Assembly (NCBI GenBank): GCA_944474755.1
Contig: OX104115.1
Span: 59,276,648 to 59,340,647 of the forward strand
Direction of reading: 5' to 3'
Length of the DNA: 64,000 bases
Source of the DNA: Limnoperna fortunei
Taxonomy: Eukaryota > Mollusca > Bivalvia > Mytilida > Modiolidae
In this document: positions 25,851 to 37,153 of the stretch, in pieces
Numbering within the stretch: position 1 is the first letter of the stretch
Layout: every line of letters begins with the position of its first letter
Notes under the pieces: model-generated
The model's input: only the letters and a program-made list of their open reading frames with translations
Database searches by the model: none
What the model was told of the DNA's origin: nothing
Program-made: the position numbers and the translations under genes

Positions 25851-27693
25851 CTCACTTTGATGTGTTTTGTGTATGAATGTGTTTTTGTGCAACTTTTAGC
25901 ATTTTTTTAGCAATTTTTCAGCAATACTATTTCAAGTTTTTATAACTTCATGAAAAAACACCCACCATTTGGCAAATGTCAATTGAGTCAATAGTAATAG
26001 TAAGACTCAAATAAAACTGTGTAAAACATTCTTATGTCAGGAACTTTTTTTTCCGTTTGAACTCAAATCACTATGTTTCTCATCATAGAAGTCAATACTA
26101 TATACATATCTATAACTGAAACACAAAAGATTTAAATACCATCCAAGGAATTTTAAACCAACATGTACACTAAGTCTTAGTATATTTAACAACAATCAAC
26201 ATTTTATTGACGATTTTATGTCTTTAATCCATTTTCTCTATGCACGGTCTTTCACTTTTAATTTCCATAAAAATCGAACATTTTCTTTATTAAAAATATC
26301 TTAAGCTTCATAAATTTTAATGTGAGCCCTTCTGAAGCTATAAAATTATAACAAGTCAGCTTAATGCTTCAAACTCTCTTTCATTTTATCCTTTGAACAT
26401 CAAAATTTCACAAATTTATATCTTTTATGTCTATACTGTTAATATAGTCATTTACACTTAATTGAAAAATATTGCCTAAAAGGATGATGTCAATTTCATA
26501 TAAATGCCGTTTTTATGTCTTATCTGTAGAAATATCATAACCAATAAAAATACATCAGTATATTTGTATTTCTATATTCACAGAATGAATAATGTTATTA
26601 TAGAATATTTTTTTGTCTTATCTGTAGAAATATCATAATTAAAAATAAGTCAGAATATATGTATTTCCTGATTCAGAGAAAGAATGTTGTTATAGATAGA
26701 ATATTTTTCTTTTCTAATATTTAGACTTGTACGAATGTCACTAAGATAAATTATTAATTTTCAAACGACATAAACAAATAGATTTTTAGTAATAGATAAA
26801 AATGTCAACCGTTGGGAATCGCTTTCATCAACAAGTGATCGAATCACCCAGGGGCAAAATCAAATGTTGGAGATAATTTGATGACTTGCGTGTCAATCTC
26901 CATCAAATAGATACTTTAATTCAAATTGTCTCATACCATTTGACAATTTCTCATTTTTTGATCTTATATTAAGGACCAAGCATATTTTCCTTCATTTCTT
27001 CATTAATTTTATTTCTTTCATGAGTCTGATCTTCAATCACATTTTATTTTATAATGAATCATGAAAAAGAATTTCAATGCATCTTTCAAGCTTGAATACA
27101 TGATATAAAAACATCTATTTAAAAACTAAAATGAAAATGTTCGCCAATTACCCTTTTACATGTCACTTCAAAGTACATCGGATTTAATAAAAGGTCTGAA
27201 TTTGAATTAATAATTTGCTGTATGAAATGATTCTAGTTTTGTTTATCATTACAAATGTTTTAAGGGTATACATGTAAAAGAAATAGTTAAAATGGGGGTA
27301 TGAATGTACCTTTTAAAACTTCTATTTGTAGTGCAAGTCAGCTACATATGTAAATGGATATCTGCCCTTGTTAGATATGTCTAATGACCAACACCCACCC
27401 CAATAAATTATTTCTGAAATGATACTAAAAATTCAACATATTCAAAAATTCCTTCAATATTACGTTCCACTTAAAATAATTTGTCATTTAATTTTTTTAA
27501 AACTTTCCATATTTAGAGTTTTATACAAGTAATCATAATTTAAAATATAAAATAGCAGTTTTTGAGCTTATTTTTTAGGGCTGAGCGCTCAAATTGCAAA
27601 TCTTCTTATCAGTTGTACCGATAATAAAAAACAGGGACTACAAAAATTGATTTTTTAATAGATTTCACCCAAATGGCAGATGTTGTCTTGCAT
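25851..27693. other. Very AT-rich non-coding stretch
   Basis: No gene recognised. Apart from the duplication at 26517-26712 the sequence is mostly A/T with no long ORF. Confidence 0.6.
26517..26712. repeat. Two-copy 98-bp tandem duplication
   Basis: GTCTTATCTGTAGAAATATC begins at 26517 and 26615. The copies diverge in the second half (CACAGAATGAATAATG versus CAGAGAAAGAATGTTG). Confidence 0.8.
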
Positions 27694-27703
27694 GCCCTTA
27701 AAC

Positions 27704-28166
27704 CATCCTCAAAAGTCAGGGTTTCTGTGTCCACGAAACCCTGACAAACTTAGCTAGGAAATTCCTGGGCTAGAAGTCACTATTTTGATTGGTTACATTA
27801 TACCTTGATGTAGCCAATCAAAAGCTCACTTTCATTTGCAGCTTGGTTAGGGGATATCCCGATGTCGATTGTAAATAAAAGAAATGGATGTGTTGCATAG
27901 ACCATGTGAAAGACAGTATATTTTGTATATAGTGTTAATAGTTTGTTATTACCGCGTTATTTATTAGTTGCTTTACGTTTTCTTCCCACTCAAGAATGAG
28001 TAAGAATGACTAATGCCAAACCCTTGCTTCTGTCGAGCAATTTCATTAGTTGATATTTTGAAGGTTTGACGTCATATGAAAATCTTTTAGCCCTGGAATT
28101 TTTTGGCTAAGTTTGTCAGGGTTTCATGGACACATGTAGACACAGAAACCCTGACTTGTGAGGATG
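27704..28166 (+). mobile_element. MULE-like MITE, copy 2
   Basis: It is 463 bp long, starts CATCCTCAAAAGTCAGGGTT and ends CCTGACTTGTGAGGATG. TIRs are about 75-80 bp, and the direct repeat GCCCTTAAAC lies at 27694-27703 and 28167-28176 without mismatch. Each TIR contains a CAGGGTTT ... AAACCCTG subterminal hairpin. It encodes no transposase. Using one further base at each end, an 8-bp duplication (hAT-like) is also possible, so the superfamily is uncertain. Confidence 0.85.
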
Positions 28167-28176
28167 GCCCTTAAAC

Positions 28177-29527
28177 ATTCTTTTTTGTCTATGCAGAGAG
28201 TGACTTTTTAACAAGTATTTGTATGTGTCTCTTTTCTCTGTGATCTTAGATGGGAAGTGGATTTTTCAGATTTAATATGCCACCTCAAGCTTAGTATAAA
28301 TTACCAAGTAGTTTCATGAGACAGGGGTGGAGGGGTTGTCATACCAAATTCCCCATAAAAAAATTAGAAAATCCCTGCGTAGCAGTGTAAGGTTCGACAG
28401 TCATTAAACAATAAAAACAAATCCTGGTAACTTTATATCCAAAATTCCCGGCGAAAAAATTTGCTCTTTCCTGGATTTTGCTTCTGTTTTAATCCTGATA
28501 ACCAGGTAAAATTTTAACATAATCCGTAATTCCCATAAAGAAATATGCCCCATCCCGGCATCTGAAAAAAGGTCCTCTAGATCCTCTTTCATGGAGGAAG
28601 ATAAAAAAGCTGAAATTAACAACCCACTTATGTAGCTATGTGGCAATAGCTGACTCAGATTTTTGAACCAGTTGAACTTCAAGGTACATCTCACAATAAA
28701 AAAATACAGGTACTCAACTTAATTTACAATATGATGTCTAATTTTAATTTTGTTTTAATTTAATTGTTCAAATTAATTCCTTCCTTTATTCAAGTCTGAA
28801 ATAAAAATGACTTGAAAAGTTTAATAATTGTGTTGAATTTTAATTAGTTCTGTAACAGGTGCATGGTGATATACATCAACATCAGATAGTCAGTGGGTGG
28901 GGCATAATTAAAATGCACAAATCCAGAAGTATAAAAGATCAACATGCACATCTAGTCACTAGCCTAAAAATTGTCATATATTTAATTGTATTGACATCTG
29001 GTTTCTGATGGAGTTTAGTTATATGTTTGCTGATGAAGATAAAAGCACAGCTCAACTTTATACATTTATCATTTTTAAAATGTACTAAAAATGTTTAAAG
29101 AATAACTGAAATACTAAGGTACATGTAATAATTATAGGTTATTTACGTTTTTGGAACGAGATGCGTTTTCTCGTCAATATCTCAAGAAGACAACCCTGAG
29201 ATGAGATGACCAGAAAATGCATCGAGTTTAATAAAACATAAATAATCTGTTGATCCCTGTTTTGTAACATTGTGACGTCACCGTGTTTATGTAGCGACCT
29301 CTTGACAGCGAGCTGAGATGGGCCCATCTCACGCTAGTAGAGTGAGATGGAATAATAGCGCATACAAAGATCAAAGGAAAATACTGCAAAATACAGATAA
29401 CAACAAATATGACAGGAATTGACCATACATTGTATAACAGCGATTATATTCCCTAATATAAGCATGTTCCAAAAGGTCTAGTTTATAGTCATTATTATTA
29501 CTTGTGAATTATTATTGATAATTTTTT
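28177..29527. other. Non-coding stretch, no gene recognised
   Basis: A 96-codon minus-strand ORF (28404-28694) has no recognisable domain. An 18-bp palindrome at 29314-29331 is listed separately. Confidence 0.5.
29314..29331. repeat. Perfect 18-bp palindrome
   Basis: TGAGATGGGCCCATCTCA is self-complementary. It is followed at 29338-29350 by GTAGAGTGAGATGG, another partial copy. It could be the centre of a small foldback repeat or a dimeric protein-binding site. Confidence 0.7.
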
Positions 29528-29539
29528 AAGTACAGTCTG

Positions 29540-29798
29540 TTTGTTTGTTTGTTTGATGGTGTTTTACGCCACTTTCAGCAATTTTTCAGCTATATCATGG
29601 CGTCCAGTTTTTATTGGGGGAGGATGCCGGAGTACCTTGAGAAAACCCCGGACCTGCGGTAGGAAAACTGGCTATCCTTGTCAACTAAGATTTAAGTCCA
29701 GTACACCCTGCCTGCAGTGAGAATCGAACCCACAATCTCAGTGTTGACAGACCACGTGATCAATAGTACTACCTTGACCACTCGGCCACCGAGAACCC
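29540..29798 (-). mobile_element. Complete tRNA-headed SINE with perfect 12-bp target duplication
   Basis: In minus orientation the TTTG tail is at the left and the tRNA-like head (CCACTCGGCCACCGAG on this strand) at the right, with B box GAATCGAACCC. AAGTACAGTCTG flanks it exactly at 29528-29539 and 29799-29810. The perfect duplication shows a relatively recent insertion by target-primed reverse transcription. Confidence 0.95.
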
Positions 29799-30036
29799 AA
29801 GTACAGTCTGAACTTAGCACTGTTAATTATTGCAGCCTACTCAATGACAATGGATAAAAATTTATCACATAGGATAATAATATGGAATTTCAATTTGACC
29901 TTTTTTAGGAGCTCTCAGATATTACTAGGTGCTACCAATATTAATATTGTTATCTTGGCAAGATGCATTTTGATTGGAAAAACCAAAAGGTCAGTATGAT
30001 TGACTGCAGGGTTGCTTAAAGACCAGCCAAGATTAT

Positions 30037-30259
30037 TTATTTGTTTGCTTATTTAAATGTTGTTAATGCCACACTCAGCAATTTTTCAGCTATATCATGG
30101 GGTTCAGTTTTTATTGGGAGAGGTAGGAAAACAAGCAATTCTTGAGAATTCAAATTGGAGTGGAGCGCACCTTGTCTGCAGTGAAACTCAAACCCGCAAT
30201 CTCAGTGTGGCAGACCATGTGATCATTGTAGATTTACCATCTTAACCACTCAGCCGCAG
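30037..30259 (-). mobile_element. tRNA-headed SINE, internally deleted
   Basis: Tail (TTTGTTTGCTTATTTAAATG, CAGCAATTTTTCAGCTATAT) and head (AACTCAAACCCGCAATCTCA, CTTAACCACTCAGCCGC) are present. Part of the middle near the AATAAA block and the GTACTCCGG block is missing. The flanks show no clear target duplication. Confidence 0.85.
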
Positions 30260-30287
30260 TATTTAAGCTATCTTAAAGAGAATAACA

Positions 30288-30340
30288 ACCAATAATTCAA
30301 CCATGGAAATGAAATATACCCATGAGCAGGAATTTTGGCC
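30288..30340. repeat. 53-bp direct repeat, left copy
   Basis: ACCAATAATTCAACCATGGA and the following CCCATGAGCAGGAATTTTGGC recur at 31197-31249 with a few changes. The two copies bracket the tandem-repeat element at 30405-31196. Confidence 0.85.
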
Positions 30341-30404
30341 GCAGCCAACAGTATTTACAAATGTAAGCTATCTTAACAAGAACAAGTGTGGACACAGAAA
30401 AACA

Positions 30405-31196
30405 TTTTGCCTGCATCCCGCATCAGTAACGAAAATAAATTTCGTCATAAGCATTATGTAAATAGCATTAAATATCAGCAGCGGCCTGTATACCAAATAT
30501 TGTCTCCATACCATGCATAGTTACAGAGGAACTGTCCTAATACAAAAACTTTAACGTAGTCACTGGACCGTGAAGTTGAGGTCAAGGTCTGGTGACACCT
30601 ACCAGACAGTCATGTACTATTCATCAGCAACCTATATACCAAATATTGTCATCCTACCATGCGTGGTTACAGGGGAACAGTTGTAACCCAAAAACTTTTA
30701 CCTAGTCGCTGGACCATGAAATTGAGGTCAAGGTCAGGTGACACCTACCGGAAAGTCATGTACTATTCATCAGCAACCTATATATCAAATATTGTCATCC
30801 TACCATGCATAGTTACAGAGAAACTGGCATAACCCAAAACTTTAACGTAGTCGCTGGACCGTAAAATTGAAGTCAAGGTCAATTGACACCTACCAGACAG
30901 TCATGTACTAGTCATCAGCAACCTATACACCAAATATTGTCATCCTACCATGTGTAGTTACAGAGGAACTGCCGTAACCCAACAACTTTAACGCAGTCGC
31001 TGGACCGTGAAATTGAGGTCAAGGTCAGGTGACAGGTGACTGGCTGGCAAGTACTCATCATATGCTACCTCTGTACCAAATTGGATGGACCTAGGGCTTT
31101 GGCTTACAAATATATGAAGCAAGTGTTTACACCGCCGCAGCCGGATTCCCATACATATGTCTCGCCTCCAGCGACTTTCGTCGCAGGCGAGACAAA
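30405..31196 (+). mobile_element. Element with ~146-bp internal repeats (pearl/Helentron-like), copy B
   Basis: It starts TTTTGCCTGC and ends AGGCGAGACAAAA, so the ends are short inverted repeats. Four tandem units start with CCATGCATAG-like sequence at 30511, 30657, 30803 and 30948 (period 145-146 bp), each containing TCACTGGACCGTGAA-like and GTCATGTACTATTCATCAGC blocks. A strong hairpin, 31159-31193, lies 3 bp from the right end, as in Helitron-like elements. Copy A at 19027 is the same element with fewer repeats. No Rep/helicase is encoded. Confidence 0.8.
31159..31193. repeat. Subterminal hairpin of copy B
   Basis: GTCTCGCCT pairs with AGGCGAGAC, and inside it GCGAC pairs with GTCGC around a TTTC loop. 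It is the most GC-rich hairpin in this part of the window, and it lies beside the element end. Confidence 0.88.
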
Positions 31197-31249
31197 ACCA
31201 ATAATTAGACCATGAAAATGAAATGTACCCATGAGCAGGAAATTTTGGC
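31197..31249. repeat. 53-bp direct repeat, right copy
   Basis: Right partner of 30288-30340. It is too long for an ordinary target-site duplication, so it may reflect a pre-existing duplication or a rearrangement on insertion. Confidence 0.85.
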
Positions 31250-33312
31250 TGAAACAGGAAAACTATTGAAACATAGTAGAGACAAATACTTTACCTTATG
31301 TACCATGGTTTTCTATTTTATAAAATGAAACAGAAAATAACAATGACAAAGAAATACAGATGCATAGGCATAGAAGGACCAAGTCCCAAATGATAAGGGA
31401 GATATTTTCCATGCTTATACTTAGTTGGAATTTAATTGTATGTGGAGTCAGAATGCAGTTTTCATTTTACTCCATCTTGTATAGCAGTTTATTTACCACT
31501 AAACAAATCTTTCCAAAATTACCCCCAAGCATGTTATACAAGTGGATTTTGACCTCCATACGTTTATATCAGGAACAGCCCCACTTAAAATTAGCATAAA
31601 TATGATCAGAAATTTTATAAAATGTTCATCCCATTTAATACATTCCTTTATTGTACAAGCAGAAGGATCTATTGTTTCTGGTATTAAATTGAATCTTGTC
31701 CTTTTGAACAAAATTTACAGATATATTTTCATACATACTAAAATTTAAATTCTTCGCTGGGAAATGAGTGTTTTTATTTTAACTTTTAAGTGATATGACA
31801 GGAAACAGTATTTTAAACATGGATAAGATCAGTTAAAGTTGAACCTTTTAATTTTAGGGAAGCGAAGAATTAAATTCATACCATGTAAATCAAACATTTA
31901 AAAATTGTACCTAGTATTTAATTGAAGTGTCTTTTAAACTTAACTCAGAAATCGACTCTTTAAAAGTAATTTATCTTCAAAATCAAAGTGTCAAAACAAA
32001 TAAAATATGTCATGTTTGTGCGATTAAACTTTTTCAATTTAATAAAGTTAAGAGGAAACCAATTAAGGAAATTTCTTTAATTTCATGTTGTTTAAAATCA
32101 ATATATTTCCTTTTTTGAAGAAATCATGCTTTAAAGTTAAGGTCTTCTACATTAAAAATATATTTTTTTATAATATCTCTAACATTCAGAGAATTGCTCA
32201 TTTGCATAATATTTTTATGTCACAGCTTTCCCATTTTTAAACTTAAATTTTTCACAACATCTGTTACCAAAAAAAATCCAGCAAAGATTTCATAAATTTT
32301 GTCATCAAGTACACCATTTCTTATACTACCAATGGACACCTCACCTGTTATAATTTATGTACTGGAGTTTTATAACAAACCAATCTAACTCTGCTTGAGT
32401 TCACGTCTAATCATGATAATCTAATTCACATCAGTGTTTGCACGCACCATACAATACCAACTCTGCATCAAACTTCTTTAAGCTGTTTCAGCTCAGTGAC
32501 TTAAGTTACACTGCTATGGATAAAATTTTGCTACAAAGAGTGGCACATCAAAAGTTTACTGAGGCAAGGAAATAAAATATACAATAATGACATGTAAACT
32601 TAGTCTAATTATATAGTACATTGAATGGACCATTAGACCTTTTTTATTTCACATTGACACATGTTATTATCGGACCCTTAAATGAAAAAGAAACAGAATC
32701 TGACAGCCAGAACTCACAGAGGAAAGTCAACCAGAGTCAGTCATCCCGTCACGATCAGAAATAACTGAACAACCTGACATTTATTACTGAAAAATATATA
32801 CATCTTGGTGTGAAATTGTCTACAATTGAAAATAAAACCTCAAAATTGCAGCTTATTTCCCATGTTAACTACAAAAGGGACTGATAATGAACCACAACCA
32901 CGTCTGACAAAATGGTGTAAAACTTAACAGCAGGATTCAAACCCATTGAAAAATAATTGAATTTCATTCAAATATAGTTATTCTTGATACACACAACTGA
33001 TAAAGCAATTTAATATTCATATTATGGAAATATATATCGCCTATAAGATGAACCTTAGATATTTTAGGAGAATTACTAACACAGAAAAAAAACTTGGCAA
33101 TTGTAACCACTGGTGGCTCTGTCAGTACTAGTCACAATTTATACTTAGTCATACTTTTATTCTCTTGAGTAATGTGACTATTGTTTTTTTAGATAGTACT
33201 TACTACATATTAATTGTATTACTCACACCTCAATGGCATTAATTGCTTGCTGTGAGATGAACTACTGGATTAGGTTCGTTCTGTTTAAAGGTTTTTTATG
33301 TCATCTTCATCA
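31250..33312. other. AT-rich non-coding stretch, no gene recognised
   Basis: ORFs of 63-79 codons around 31360-32118 overlap one another on both strands and have no recognisable domain. Confidence 0.5.
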
Positions 33313-33569
33313 AGGGGGCTGAATGGTTAAGGTAGTTTGTCTATTATTGATCACAAGGTCTGTCAACACTGAGGTTGTGAGTTTGGGTCTCATTGCTGGC
33401 AGTGTGTACTCGACTCCAATTTTAATTGACAAGGATTGCCAGTTTTCCAACAGAAGGTTGGGGTTTTCTCCTGGAACGCCAGCTTCTTCCCTCAATAAAA
33501 AACTGGATGCCATGATATAGCTGAAAAATTGCTGAAAGTGGCATTAAACATCATTCAAACAAACAAAAC
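33313..33569 (+). mobile_element. tRNA-headed SINE, moderately diverged
   Basis: The head (GGCTGAATGGTTAAGGTAG), body (TTGACAAGGATTGCCAG, CTCAATAAAAAACTGGATGC) and CAAA tail are all present. The B box is damaged (GAGTTTGGGTC). ORFs of about 65 codons on both strands lie within it and are shadows. Confidence 0.9.
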
Positions 33570-34545
33570 AGCATTATTGCAGGAAACTGCCTAAGTACCA
33601 AAAAGAAATGTCCGACCTCTTGGCCATCTTATGCAAATAAGACTGGAGTGAACACAACTTGTTTAAAGTCAGGCATGAACTCAGTACACTGTGCTGACAC
33701 AATTGGAGATGACTAACTACCTAAACACTGACCAAACAAAACCAAAAACAAACCAAGAAAATAAAATGTTAGCCTATATTTAAAGTGTTACCATAAAGTG
33801 TTTACAATAATATGCAAAAATTTAGTGTCTCCATTACAACACTTAACACAAACTCAACAAAAACAACAATAAGAAGTCAATACTAAAATGTTTGTCAAGT
33901 TGTAACACTACCCATTCATTTCTGGAACATTTCAACATCAAAGATAACTAATTACAAACGTACAGGTTAATATTGATACCTTTTTGCATTATGTAAACAC
34001 CATTTATGATGTGCCTTCTACTCAGGTAGAACTCATTAAAAGTCAATACTTAACCTGAAAAAAAACACATATTTGTAAGATCAAAAGTGTCATTAGGTTA
34101 ACATTTTGTCTTTTTAATAAGTTTTGTTGCTACTGAAACTACTACTCCCGTCTATTACTCAAGATACTTCATGGGTGCATTTAAATCACAAAAAAGGTCA
34201 AGAGGATAGAAAAATAAATATTGTTTTGAATTACCAACACATCACCAATGATTTTACTCCTAATCTAGTCAACGATTCTGGCACAAACAACTCGGACATA
34301 TTCAGAGCACTTCTCATTACAATAAAAACATGTAAGGAGTGTTTTTTTGTTTCTTTTATCCAAGAAACCTCTGCATTAATAAATTGTTAATGTTAGTTTA
34401 TTTCCTATCAAATATTTCAACATTTTGGTCGTCTGCCTTCTTCATCAATAAAATCATAAGTTGCTGCTATTACACCAGCTTACTTTAAAAGTACATTTCA
34501 CCTAGGAACATATACATGGTCTGTATCATGCACCCATTTCTGGCA
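33570..34545. other. Non-coding stretch
   Basis: A faint SINE-like segment may lie at about 33610-33715, but it is too diverged to call. The 88-codon ORF at 34124-34390 has no recognisable domain. Confidence 0.45.
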
Positions 34546-34605
34546 GAGTGCCCAGAGAAGACCCTGACCTTCGGTAGGAAAACTGGCAATCCTTGTCAAT
34601 TAAGA
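34546..34605 (-). mobile_element. SINE body fragment
   Basis: Only the central block remains: ACCTTCGGTAGGAAAACTGG and CAATCCTTGTCAATTAAGA, in minus orientation. It lies directly beside another SINE inserted at 34623. Confidence 0.85.
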
Positions 34606-34622
34606 CAAATTTGTAGGCATAT

Positions 34623-34891
34623 TTTTGCTTGTTTGTTTGTTTGAATTGTGTTTAATGCCACTTTCGCCAATTTTTCAGCTATAATCATGGCTCCCAGTTT
34701 TTATTTGGAGAGAAAGAAGGAGTAGTACCCATGGGAGAAAAACCCATGACCTTTAGTTAGAAAACTGGTAATTTTTGTCAAATAATATTGGGAGTCGAGC
34801 GCACCCTACCTGCAGTAAGACTCGAATAAGCAACCTCAGTGTTGACAGACCACGTGATCAATAGCAGACAAACTACCTTAACCACTCATCA
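34623..34891 (-). mobile_element. Complete tRNA-headed SINE with 10-bp target duplication
   Basis: GTAGGCATAT flanks it at 34613-34622 and 34892-34901. In minus orientation it has the TTTG tail, CAATTTTTCAGCTATAATCA, TTAAATGCC-type and AAACTGG blocks, and the head ending CTTAACCACTCATCAG. It is inserted next to the older fragment at 34546-34605. Confidence 0.92.
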
Positions 34892-34901
34892 GTAGGCATA
34901 T

Positions 34902-35865
34902 GTAGAGAAATGTGTATTTTATGAACTCTGTTTCCATTTAAATAATACATGCTTCAAGAAATTATGGTAAAATGACCAAGCTGAGTTATATAATTATGAC
35001 AAATGTCCAGAGAACTTTCATATGCAATTTGTTTATGTTGACACTTATTATTGCAACTTAGATACACTAGGAATGTACCTATATTTATGACAAGTTGACA
35101 TGCCATTGAAATGTCAATCTGGTATAACAATAGGTAATGCTAGTTTATATAAACACTGATACATTTCTTGTAAAATTTCAGTTCTGCAAGCATTAGTTTG
35201 AAAAGATAAATAAATTGCAAGGAAAGAAAAAATTACTGGACCAATTATAATCACAGCAAGTCAAACTAATTCCTATTCTTCCTATTGACCAAAAGAACAC
35301 AAAATGTAGATGTCAGATATTGTAATACTATTGATCTAGAAAGTATTACGATCAATATGATTGGCTGACCATATCAATTTTACAGTATCTGCTGCATTGA
35401 TTGGTCAAGCGTGTCAGATTTTATGGCACAATCAATGTGATTGGTTGTCTAATTATAAAGCTTATCAATGTAATGAACTTGATAGCATTAATATCCTACT
35501 GTAAATCCAGTAATCAATTTGACAAGGCTTTTTTCCAATTTCCTATAAAAGGAAAATATTTTGATGTGTCATACAGTACTTAAATTAAAATATTAAATAA
35601 AGGAAAGAAAATATATCTCTTCAATACCGAGTTCCCCCTTAGCACATATTGGTAAATACCCCCATTTCTATGTTTTACACAGTCCTACAGAATTTTGCCA
35701 ATAAAGAGTAATCTCATCGCATTGTAACTGTGAACCAAGTTGCATCAAGATGTAAAGCCATCTGCATAAAACAAGCTTAAATGCAAAGGTAGACCTGAAG
35801 TTGGATGGATGAATGAACAAACGAATGAAAGGACGAACGGACTGAAAATCTATATGTCTCCTCAA
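34902..35865. other. Non-coding stretch
   Basis: No gene recognised. Near 35345-35465, ATTGATTGG/ATGATTGGCTG-like motifs (reverse CCAAT boxes) recur four times in 110 bp without other promoter signals. Confidence 0.4.
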
Positions 35866-36790
35866 CTTTCCTGTAGTATCAGTCATCTACCTGTACTTGT
35901 CTTATGATCACCAATTTACCTGTAGTATCAGTCATCTACCTGTCCTAATGATCACCAATTTACCTGTAGTATCAGTCATCTACCTGTACTGATGATCACC
36001 AATTTACCTGTAGTATCAGTCATCAACCTGTACTGATGATCACTAATTTACCTGTAGTATCAGTCATCTACCTGTACTCGTCTGATGATCACCAATTTAC
36101 CTGTATTATCATTCATCTACCTGTACATATGATCACAAATTTACCTGTAGAATCAGTCATGTAGTTGTACTTTTGATGATCTATTTACCTGTACTTATAA
36201 TCATTTACCTGTACTTATGATCACCTATTCACCATTGCTTATGATTATCTACCTACACTTATGGTGATATTTTCCGATAATAATGATATTCTCATTATAC
36301 TTATAATACTAATGATCATTTGATTGTACTTAATAGCATTTATTTACCTGTACTGCTGATTACCTTTTTTGCTTGTACTTAAAATAAGCTATCTACCTGT
36401 ATTAGTATTAGTAAGCATGTATCTACCTATACTACTGATTATACTGTACTTGAGTCATCTACCTGTACCTATGATCATCTATTTATCGGTAGTAACATCA
36501 TATACCTGTACTAGGTATCATCTATTTACCTGTACTAATGACCATCTACCAATATTAATGATACACTGTCTACCTGTTCTAACAATTATCTACATGCTAT
36601 GATTACCCCTTTATCTATTTTCCTGCACTAATTATTATCTTTTTCCCTGTACTAATGATCTGCTACACACCTGTACTAACCATCTATTTACCTGTGCTAA
36701 TGATCATCTATTCTAATGAATATTTATATATCTGTACTAATAACCATCTTTACATATCTTATGGTCATCTACCTGTATTAATAACCACCT
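35866..36790. repeat. 44-bp minisatellite grading into ~20-22-bp degenerate units
   Basis: From about 35866 to 36130 the 44-bp unit TTTACCTGTAGTATCAGTCA plus TCTACCTGTACTGATGATCACCAA-like sequence is well conserved. To the right the array decays into single half-units of the form ATCTACCTGTACTAATGATC. The 44-bp unit is evidently a dimer of the half-unit. The 77-codon ORF near 36369 is a read-through of the array. Confidence 0.93.
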
Positions 36791-36883
36791 GTATTGGTAT
36801 CAATTAATGATTAATGTGTATCATCATTAGCTTAACTAGCTTATTAGCTTAACTGTAACAATGTACTTTTGGAGCGCTACAAA

Positions 36884-37153
36884 GTTTGTTTGTTTGAAAA
36901 ATTTTTCAGCTAATATTGTGGCGTCCAGCTTTTATTGGTGGAGGAAGATGGAGTACCCAAAGAAAACCCCCACCTTCGATAGAGCTACAAACTGGTCCCA
37001 TTACTGGTAATGGAGCACACACACAACCTCAAGGAATTATGGGAAAGATCTCATTTTTTACTTGTCACAATACCATTATTATTACCCTTGACCTTCGGAA
37101 GGAAAACTGGCGATCTTTGTCAACTAAGATTGGAGCTGAGTGCACCCTGTCGA
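36884..37153 (-). mobile_element. SINE split by ~90 bp of other sequence
   Basis: Tail and body blocks (TTTGTTTGTTTG, TTTTTCAGCTAATATTG, GCGTCCAGCTTTTATTGG) run to about 36996. The remaining body (GACCTTCGG-AGGAAAACTGG, CAACTAAGATTGGAGC) resumes at 37088. The head is missing. The intervening ~90 bp is unrelated. Confidence 0.8.

Noticed and set aside
33605..33720. Additional degraded SINE
   Set aside because: A few matches to head and body blocks (GGAGTGAACACAACTTG, GTGCTGACAC) are too weak to separate from chance without alignment.
35866..36790. CRISPR-like array
   Set aside because: Repeats are contiguous and degenerate with no unique spacers, and the genome is eukaryotic. It is a minisatellite.
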